Below, one piece after another: positions 45,743-50,737 of a stretch of 50,737 nt of DNA. Made by a program: the position numbers and the translations under genes. The first letter of the stretch is position 1. Every line of letters begins with the position of its first letter. The stretch covers positions 1 to 50,737 of the forward strand of contig JAJZJC010000010.1 of NCBI GenBank assembly GCA_021810205.1, given 5' to 3'. This DNA is from Actinomycetes bacterium. Its GTDB lineage: Bacteria > Actinomycetota > Acidimicrobiia > Acidimicrobiales > RAAP-2. The notes under the pieces were generated by a model. It had not been told where the DNA came from and searched no databases. It saw only the letters and a list, made by a program, of their open reading frames with translations.

Positions 45743-46917
45743 ACCTCCGCGCCGGCGAACAGGACGTTCTCGATGAACGTCTCGAGCTGGATCTGCAGCG
45801 AGTCGAAGCTCGTCATGTTCTCTTCGAACTCGTTGACGAAGTACGGGATCCCCTCCGCCTCGAGGACCCGCACGTAGGGCACCTGCTCGTCGAGGCCGGG
45901 CTCGCACATCTTGGCGGCGCTGATGATCGCCGCGCCCGCACCGGACTCGCGGATGCGGCGGAGCAGCATCTCCTCCTTCGGCTTGCGGTCGTCGTGCTGG
46001 ACCGGGCTGTAGGACGAGTGGTCGAGGTATGCCGTCACCAGGTTGGCGAGCGGGTCTCCATCGGTGGGGACGTCCTCCAAGAGCCAGCGGAGACCGACGA
46101 GCAGGTCGTCGTCGACGACGTAGGAGGACTGGGCGATCGTCGTGAGAAGGTCCAGAGGCGGCTGCTCGCAGAAGCCACCCTCGAAGACGATCCGCATCCG
46201 GTCCTGCGGGGCCGTCCCGCGCTGCTCGAGCATCGGGAGGACCGCGCCGAGGAGACGGTTGTGCTCCTCCCGGGGGATGCGCCCGCCGAGGGCCACGAGC
46301 ACGTACGCCTCGTCCACCGCCAGCAGCCAGGGGGTCTCGCGCTTGATCTCGTAGAGGCGGCGGAGGAGGCGCCGGTTCTCGTTGTAGACCGCGATGGACC
46401 GGCGCAGGTCGTCGTCGCTCACGGTCCGGCCCGCGATCTCCTCGAGCCCTCGCTGCAGGCGCTGGTACTCGCCGCGAAGGTACGTCGCTGCATGCCTCGA
46501 CGTGGGGTTCTGCGGGAGGTAGAGGATCTCGCAGGGGTACGAGACGTTGCGACCCCATACGGCCGCCAGGTTGCGGGCGGTGTCGCAGATCGGGTGGGAG
46601 ACGAACATCTCGAGCTCGAGACGCCCCGAGAGGGCGAGCTCGAGGGAGGTCTTGACGATCGAGCAGAGGTTCGAGCCGAAGTGCGCGTCGCCTTGGCGGG
46701 CCTCGATCGGCGCTCCGTGGATCTTGACCGGGAGCAGCCCGGCCGCCGAGGCGATCTCCTCGGGGAAGTAGACCTGGAAGTGGCCGACGACCTTGCCGCC
46801 ATGCTCCCGCCACCGACGGACCGTCGGGTAGTCGGGGTCCTCGACGAGGTCTCGACAGTGGCGGAGCAGCTCGTCGAGGGAGAGCCCGCTCCAGTCGTCC
46901 AGCACGTGCGTGCCCAT
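45739..46917 (-). CDS. bcrC: Benzoyl-CoA reductase subunit C
   Basis: A 392-residue HgdC/BcrC-family protein. Cysteines at SNLCSIVKTSLELA, SHPICDTARNLAAVWG and EGGFCEQPPLDLL are the expected cluster ligands, and VVGHFQVYFPEEIASAAGLL is a typical family N-terminus. First gene of an operon in the order C-B-A-D, the same as bcrCBAD/bzdNOPQ. A clear promoter and the ribosome site GGGAGGG (minus strand of 46922-46928) lie just upstream. Confidence 0.87.
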   Translation of the reverse strand: MGTHVLDDWSGLSLDELLRHCRDLVEDPDYPTVRRWREHGGKVVGHFQVYFPEEIASAAGLLPVKIHGAPIEARQGDAHFGSNLCSIVKTSLELALSGRLELEMFVSHPICDTARNLAAVWGRNVSYPCEILYLPQNPTSRHAATYLRGEYQRLQRGLEEIAGRTVSDDDLRRSIAVYNENRRLLRRLYEIKRETPWLLAVDEAYVLVALGGRIPREEHNRLLGAVLPMLEQRGTAPQDRMRIVFEGGFCEQPPLDLLTTIAQSSYVVDDDLLVGLRWLLEDVPTDGDPLANLVTAYLDHSSYSPVQHDDRKPKEEMLLRRIRESGAGAAIISAAKMCEPGLDEQVPYVRVLEAEGIPYFVNEFEENMTSFDSLQIQLETFIENVLFAGAEV

Positions 46918-46948
46918 CGCACCCTCCCGATCTGTCGGCCCCTGCCGG

Positions 46949-46977
46949 ATAGTTTTTTCTACTCACCAGCCGGTCAA
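46949..46977 (-). promoter_or_regulatory. Promoter of the bcr-hcr operon
   Basis: On the minus strand TTGACC (46977-46972), 17-bp spacer, AACTAT (46954-46949). The start would fall near 46942, leaving a leader of about 25 nt with GGGAGGG before the bcrC ATG. The surrounding 190 bp are unusually AT-rich for this window, which suits a regulated promoter. I see no convincing perfect operator palindrome overlapping it. Confidence 0.65.
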
Positions 46978-47108
46978 CTGAATTACTACGAGAATGCGCC
47001 TCGACAGCACGGAGGTCTAGGGACCTTTGGCCCTATGCGGCTCGAGTGCTCCAAAAGTGGCTGACGGCGACGTGGCGGCCCCGCTCGCCACGCTGGCCGT
47101 GGGGTCCG

Positions 47109-47732
47109 TCAGGCGCCGGGCCCCAAGATGAGCTCGATGCAGGTGGTGGCGAAGCGCTCCGGATCGTCGCGGGTCGGGTCGAACCACTTGTAGACCCAGC
47201 TCGTCATCCCGAGGATGGCCTGGGCTCCGTAGCGCGGGTCGACGGGCGAGAGCGAGCCCTGGTCGACGGCGCTCGCCACCGCCTCGCGGAAGATACGGAG
47301 GTACTGCCGCTCCTTGGCCCGGATCTCGGACTCGTACGCAGGGGCGAGGCGCGGCCGCTGGTCGAAGAAGACCGTGAAGAAGGCCGGCTCGCGGGCGACG
47401 TTCACCGTCTGGTCCCGGATGAGCGTCTCGAGGCGCTCACGGGGATCCTCGATGAGCAGCGCGTCCGCGAGGCGCGCCAGCGCCAAGGAGATCGCGCGGT
47501 CGAACACCAGGTACAAGAGCTCGGCCTTCGAGTGCACGTAGTAGTAAAGGCTGGCCTTGCGCAGGTCGAGCGCGGCAGCCACGTCGTCGAGCGAGCCGGC
47601 GTCGTACCCCTTGGCCTGAAACACCCGCGCGGCCGTCTCGACGATCTCGCTCGTGCGGGCCACGAACTCCGGGCTGGGCTCCAGGTTGCGCGGCCGGCCG
47701 GGGCGACGCGGGGTTGTCCGCTCAACGGCCAT
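47109..47732 (-). CDS. TetR-family transcriptional regulator
   Basis: A 207-residue regulator with an N-terminal helix-turn-helix (IVETAARVFQAKGYDAGSLD, then LDLRKASLYYYVHSKAELLY) and a C-terminal ligand domain of the KstR2-like type. Such regulators often sense acyl-CoA thioesters. It lies directly upstream of bcrC on the same strand, 191 bp away, and is divergent from the hydroxyacyl-CoA dehydrogenase, so it may control either. The frame continues upstream to an ATG at 47816. I prefer 47732 because it gives a normal family length with a basic start (MAVERTTPRRPGRPR). Confidence 0.85.
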   Translation of the reverse strand: MAVERTTPRRPGRPRNLEPSPEFVARTSEIVETAARVFQAKGYDAGSLDDVAAALDLRKASLYYYVHSKAELLYLVFDRAISLALARLADALLIEDPRERLETLIRDQTVNVAREPAFFTVFFDQRPRLAPAYESEIRAKERQYLRIFREAVASAVDQGSLSPVDPRYGAQAILGMTSWVYKWFDPTRDDPERFATTCIELILGPGA

Positions 47733-47946
47733 CGAGCGGACCGATTCGTCGTGCGAGCGCGCCCGGACCATGGTCTCGTCGTCTGCCCGAACATGCTCGT
47801 CGAGGCAGGCCTTCACCGGATGCTCGTTGTTCTTGCACCTTCGCCTCCGTCACCCCGTGGCTGCCGGCGATGGCGCCTCGGCGCTCCGAGGCCGACGTGC
47901 CGGATGTCGACGCCGAGCTTGACCTACTGGACGTAAGAAAAATATA

Positions 47947-47959
47947 CTCGACGGTCGAG
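47947..47959. promoter_or_regulatory. Perfect 13-bp palindrome in the tetR-dehydrogenase intergenic region
   Basis: CTCGAC-G-GTCGAG lies in an AT-rich stretch (AAGAAAAATATA just before) between the divergent TetR and dehydrogenase genes. Its place makes it a candidate operator for the TetR protein. No second exact copy is seen near the bcrC promoter. The rest of 47817-48078 shows nothing else clear. Confidence 0.4.
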
Positions 47960-48078
47960 GGAACGGGATCACGCGTGTGCGACGCGAGCACGAGATGCAG
48001 TGCAGCCCCGCGGGGTTGCCCCGCGAGATGTAGAGCAACGCGTCGTCATCGCGCGAGCCCGATATCGAGGGAGAGTTG

Positions 48079-48966
48079 GTGACGACGGACAACGGTCACG
48101 GTGCGGACGGGCAGCATGGCGCCGTCGCTGTGGTCGGCGGCGGCGTCATGGGGAGTGGGATCGTGCACGCCTTCTTGGTCGCGGGCCGGCGAGTCACCCT
48201 CGTCGAAGTCGACGACAAGGCGGCGGCCGTGAGCCGCGAGCGGATCGGAGCCCACCTGGAGGAGAGCGCCCGGCGAGGCCGTCTCGACGAGCCGATCGAA
48301 GTGGCCCTTTCCCGCGTCACCATCGTCCACACGGGCCTCGAGGGCCTCGAGGCCGAGGACGTCACCCTTGCGATCGAGGCGGTGCCGGAGGTCGCGTCGC
48401 TCAAGCTCGAGGTCCTCGCGCGCCTCGAGGCATTCGTCGAGGACGACGCCGTGGTGGCGACGAACACGAGCAGCATCGCGATCGGCGAGCTCGCGGCCGG
48501 TCTCGACCGCCCCGAGCGCTTCCTCGGCCTCCACTTCTTCAACCCGGTGCCCGCCAGCCTCCTCGTCGAGGTCGTCGTGGGGCAGCACACGAGCCCGTCG
48601 ACGCTCCAGCGGGCGAAGGCGCTCGTCGAAGCGATCGGCAAGCAGGCCGTCGTCGTGAGGGACTCGCCAGGCTTCGCCACGAGCCGGCTGGGCGTGCTCC
48701 TTGGGCTGGAGGCAATTCGGATGCTCGAGGAGGGCGTCGCTTCGTCCGAGGACATCGATCGGGCGATGACGCTCGGCTACAAGCACCCGGTGGGGCCGCT
48801 GCGCTTGACCGACCTCGTCGGGCTCGACGTGCGCCTCGCCGTTGCCGACTACCTTCGCACGGCGCTCGGCGACCGCTTCGAGGCGCCGGCACTGTTGCGC
48901 GACAAGGTCGAACGAGGCGAGCTCGGTCGCAAGTGCGGGAAGGGCTTCTTCTCCTACGGTTCCTGA
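48079..48966 (+). CDS. 3-hydroxyacyl-CoA dehydrogenase (PaaH/FadB2-like)
   Basis: A 295-residue NAD-dependent enzyme. Rossmann motif VVGGGVMGSGIVHAFL near residue 20, ATNTSSIAIGELA with the catalytic-region Ser, HFFNPVP carrying the catalytic His, and C-terminal domain GYKHPVGPLRLTDLVGLDV. It oxidises 3-hydroxyacyl-CoA in beta-oxidation-like steps. Next to the aromatic operon it could act in the lower pathway after ring opening. GTG 48079 is preferred to the adjacent TTG 48076. GAGGGAGA lies upstream. Confidence 0.85.
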   Translation: MTTDNGHGADGQHGAVAVVGGGVMGSGIVHAFLVAGRRVTLVEVDDKAAAVSRERIGAHLEESARRGRLDEPIEVALSRVTIVHTGLEGLEAEDVTLAIEAVPEVASLKLEVLARLEAFVEDDAVVATNTSSIAIGELAAGLDRPERFLGLHFFNPVPASLLVEVVVGQHTSPSTLQRAKALVEAIGKQAVVVRDSPGFATSRLGVLLGLEAIRMLEEGVASSEDIDRAMTLGYKHPVGPLRLTDLVGLDVRLAVADYLRTALGDRFEAPALLRDKVERGELGRKCGKGFFSYGS

Positions 48967-49058
48967 GCGACGCAACGAACACGAATAGGACCCCGCTACC
49001 TCGGGCCACTACGAACGGTCGTCGCCGGTCTCGCTCCCCGCAGTTCCCGTCGCCATGT

Positions 49059-49078
49059 TGAGAGTATGACTACTCTCA
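49059..49078. promoter_or_regulatory. Perfect inverted repeat before the DUF6788 gene
   Basis: TGAGAGT, six-base spacer, ACTCTCA. It lies 36 bp upstream of the chosen start. It may be an operator or the remnant end of a mobile element. A hairpin in the leader RNA is also possible. Confidence 0.45.
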
Positions 49079-49113
49079 GCGCCAACAGGTGGGATACTCG
49101 CACAGGAGTCGAG

Positions 49114-49470
49114 ATGGCGACCAGACGAACTACCAGGCGGCTCGAGCGCTACGAGGAGCGCTATCGCGAACTGGCCCGACAGCTCGCCCACATCGGCTAC
49201 ATCGTGCCGGGAAGCCTCGCCCAGCGCTTCACGCGCTGCGGCAGAGCAACCTGCGCGTGTTCAGCCGAGCCTCCCAAGCTCCACGGCCCGTACTGGCACT
49301 GGAGCACCAAGGTCAACGGCAAGACGGTGAACCGGCGTCTGAGTGAGCGAGAGGCCACGCTCTACAACGAGTGGATCGACAACGACCGTCGCGCCAAGGC
49401 GTTGTTCGCCCAGATGCGCGAGGTCGCGGCCAAAGCCACCGAACTGATCATCGAAGAGGAGCCGGGGTAG
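49114..49470 (+). CDS. DUF6788 family protein
   Basis: A 118-residue protein: basic N-terminal helix (RRTTRRLERYEERYRELARQ), then GYIVPGSLAQRFTRCGRATC with CxRxxCxC cysteines (ATCACS), then GPYWHWSTKVNGKTVNRRLS and a C-terminal helix. I recognise DUF6788, a family often found in or next to transposable elements. No function is known. An upstream in-frame ATG at 49066 lies inside the palindrome. ATG 49114 has CAGGAG at correct spacing. Confidence 0.75.
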   Translation: MATRRTTRRLERYEERYRELARQLAHIGYIVPGSLAQRFTRCGRATCACSAEPPKLHGPYWHWSTKVNGKTVNRRLSEREATLYNEWIDNDRRAKALFAQMREVAAKATELIIEEEPG

Positions 49471-49489
49471 GGCGTCGGGAATTCAATCG

Positions 49490-49530
49490 CAAGCCAAAGG
49501 AAGCAAGCCAGGGGAACAAGCCAAAGGAAA
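49490..49530 (+). repeat. Three imperfect 13-14-bp direct repeats
   Basis: CAAGCCAAAGGAAG, CAAGCCAGGGGAA and CAAGCCAAAGGAAA follow each other between the DUF6788 and PaaX-like genes. Their A-rich composition differs from the surroundings. They could be regulator sites or mobile-element remnants. Confidence 0.6.
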
Positions 49531-49676
49531 CGGTGTTGGGCATCGTCCGGTCAGATCAACATCCCGAAGGCCGCGTTGGTGTCGCTGGTGCAGCGGCGGC
49601 ACAAGGAGGTGACAGTCCGAGTCGTGATGGCGACAGATCAGGCTCCGCGCTGGCGAACGAGGAGGCGCGGCGTCTG

Positions 49677-50597
49677 GTGGCGGTGCGCGGCCAGGTCCCG
49701 CTGGCGGTCGCCCCCGACGGACCCGAAAGCATCCCGCAACGCCGCTCCTTGGGTGGCCAGAGCGCCCGCTCGCTGCTGCTCACCGTGCTGGGTGAGTATG
49801 TCCTGCCCCGCAGCGGCACCGTGTGGACCTCCACCCTGCTCGAAGCGCTCGCGCTCTTCGGCGTGGAGGACAAGGCGGGTCGCCAGACCCTGGTCCGTGC
49901 TGCCAAGGCAGGGTGGCTGGCCAGCGAGCGAATCGGCCGCGAGACGCGCTGGCATCTGACGGAGCAGGGCACGACGCTGTTGGCAGAGGGCTCCGGTCAT
50001 ATCTACGCCTTTGATCCGACGCGCCGGGACTGGGATGGCAAGTGGCTGGTGCTGGTCATCTCGATCCCCGAGGAGCGCCGCGCCGATCGCCACCTGCTGC
50101 GGACCCGGTTGGCGTGGGCGGGCTTCGGCTCCCTCGGCCAAGGAGTGTGGCTCGCCCCCGACACCGGGCGCCAGTCGGTCATAGAACCGATCAGCAAGGG
50201 CCTGCAACGCCCCACGCGCCTTGTGTGCTTCGTCGCGGAGCTCGGTGAGATCGGCGACGACGCAGAGCTGGTCCACGACGCTTGGAACCTCGAGGACCTC
50301 GAGCAGCGCTACCGGGCGTTCATCACCGAGTTCACCGGGGTGGCGGAGGGCGAGCCGTCGGCGGCCTTCACCGTGCAGACCCGTCTGGTCCACGAGTGGC
50401 GCAAGTTCCCGTTCATCGATCCGGGCCTTCCGACCGACCTTTTGCCCCCGGACTGGCCGGGGCATCGGGCTCACGCCCTTTTTGGGCAGCTGCACGAGCG
50501 CCTGGCGGCCGGCGCCGGCGCGTGGTTCGACGAGACCGAACGGCGCGCCGATGCCCGCCACTGGGGTCCGCCAGCCAGGCCGACGCCTGCCGGCTGA
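49677..50597 (+). CDS. PaaX-family transcriptional regulator
   Basis: A 306-residue protein. The N-terminal winged helix (SARSLLLTVLGEYVLPRSGT, LLEALALFGVEDKAGRQTLV, then RETRWHLTEQG) and the middle domain WDGKWLVLVISIPEERRADR with LRTRLAWAGFGSLGQGVWLA identify the PaaX family. PaaX represses phenylacetate genes and is released by phenylacetyl-CoA. Relatives respond to other aromatic CoA thioesters. Close to the benzoyl-CoA operon, control of aromatic catabolism is plausible. GAGGAGG at 49659-49665 favours GTG 49677, though GTG 49683 is possible. Confidence 0.8.
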   Translation: MAVRGQVPLAVAPDGPESIPQRRSLGGQSARSLLLTVLGEYVLPRSGTVWTSTLLEALALFGVEDKAGRQTLVRAAKAGWLASERIGRETRWHLTEQGTTLLAEGSGHIYAFDPTRRDWDGKWLVLVISIPEERRADRHLLRTRLAWAGFGSLGQGVWLAPDTGRQSVIEPISKGLQRPTRLVCFVAELGEIGDDAELVHDAWNLEDLEQRYRAFITEFTGVAEGEPSAAFTVQTRLVHEWRKFPFIDPGLPTDLLPPDWPGHRAHALFGQLHERLAAGAGAWFDETERRADARHWGPPARPTPAG

Positions 50598-50622
50598 CGC
50601 CGCTCACCTGCGCGCGGACCGG

Positions 50623-50737
50623 TCACTCCCCGCCGAGCACGTCGCGGGCGCTCGGGAAGAGCATGGCGTCTTCGCGGTCCATGTGGGCCTCGAGCAGCTC
50701 CCGCAGCTCGGCTCCCGCCCTCAGTCGGTCCACGACC
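50623..50737 (-). CDS. 3' end of a hemerythrin-like gene (runs off the window)
   Basis: The last 37 residues of a minus-strand gene: RAGAELRELLEAHMDREDAM, then LFPSARDVLGGE and stop (TGA 50625-50623). HxxxED followed by LFP is the usual C-terminal signature of hemerythrin/HHE cation-binding domains, which bind a di-iron centre. The gene body lies beyond the window. Confidence 0.65.
   Translation of the reverse strand, partial: VVDRLRAGAELRELLEAHMDREDAMLFPSARDVLGGE

Noticed and set aside
43507-46917. Alternative reading of the bcr genes as a 2-hydroxyacyl-CoA dehydratase
   Set aside because: That system has one homodimeric activator ATPase. Here two different ATPases, a ferredoxin and hcrCAB in the same operon point to benzoyl-CoA reductase.

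Overview
The window is high-GC DNA, most likely from an actinomycete of the Acidimicrobiia type. The class is inferred from gene content, not from a marker gene. Supporting signs are a GlgE glucan pathway with a TreS-maltokinase fusion, a PimB'-like mannosyltransferase next to an SRPBCC protein, two luciferase-like proteins of the F420-dependent type, a DUF6295 protein, a coenzyme-B12 (class II) ribonucleotide reductase, and many GTG starts with GTGA/ATGA stop-start overlaps.

Layout. 0.1-0.3 kb: a 3' fragment of a tRNA-Met gene, probably an attachment site, beside a tandem 11-bp repeat. 0.5-7.7 kb: two cyclic-di-GMP proteins (GAF-EAL, and membrane GGDEF-EAL), a dienelactone hydrolase, a DUF6295 protein, an M24 protein lacking metal ligands, and an OsmC-family gene with in-frame TGA exactly at the catalytic cysteine position followed by a SECIS-like hairpin. 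7.7-9.3 kb: decayed or small stress-type genes (ChaB-like, DUF2795-like). 9.4-12.3 kb: a quinone-oxidoreductase-like protein and an AidB-like acyl-CoA dehydrogenase. 12.35-23.9 kb: five overlapping alpha-glucan genes, glgE, treS-mak, malQ, glgB and glgX. 23.9-32.6 kb: a double-CsrA-domain protein, F420-type oxidoreductases, membrane proteins, a thioredoxin-like protein, YjbQ, a GT4 mannosyltransferase, an SRPBCC protein, a ROK glucokinase and an ACT protein. 32.7-35.8 kb: nrdJ with a promoter and two NrdR-type boxes. 37.2-46.9 kb: one long minus-strand operon. 47.1-50.7 kb: a TetR regulator, a 3-hydroxyacyl-CoA dehydrogenase, DUF6788 and PaaX-family proteins, and the end of a hemerythrin-like gene.

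The standout region is the minus-strand operon bcrC-bcrB-bcrA-bcrD-(FrhB-like)-ferredoxin-hcrC-hcrA-hcrB. It encodes an ATP-dependent class I benzoyl-CoA reductase together with a 4-hydroxybenzoyl-CoA reductase whose FAD subunit carries the extra four-cysteine cluster site. These are hallmarks of anaerobic aromatic degradation, best known from Proteobacteria. An FrhB-type F420 oxidoreductase subunit lies between the reductase and the ferredoxin. This suggests that F420H2, or another hydride donor, reduces the ferredoxin feeding both ring-reducing steps. Neighbouring TetR and PaaX regulators and the hydroxyacyl-CoA dehydrogenase fit an aromatic-acid catabolic island. CoA ligases and the ring-hydrolysis genes are not in the window.

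Other points worth attention are the probable selenoprotein, the fused CsrA pseudo-dimer, and several in-frame minisatellites (15, 18 and 9 bp periods) inside real genes.
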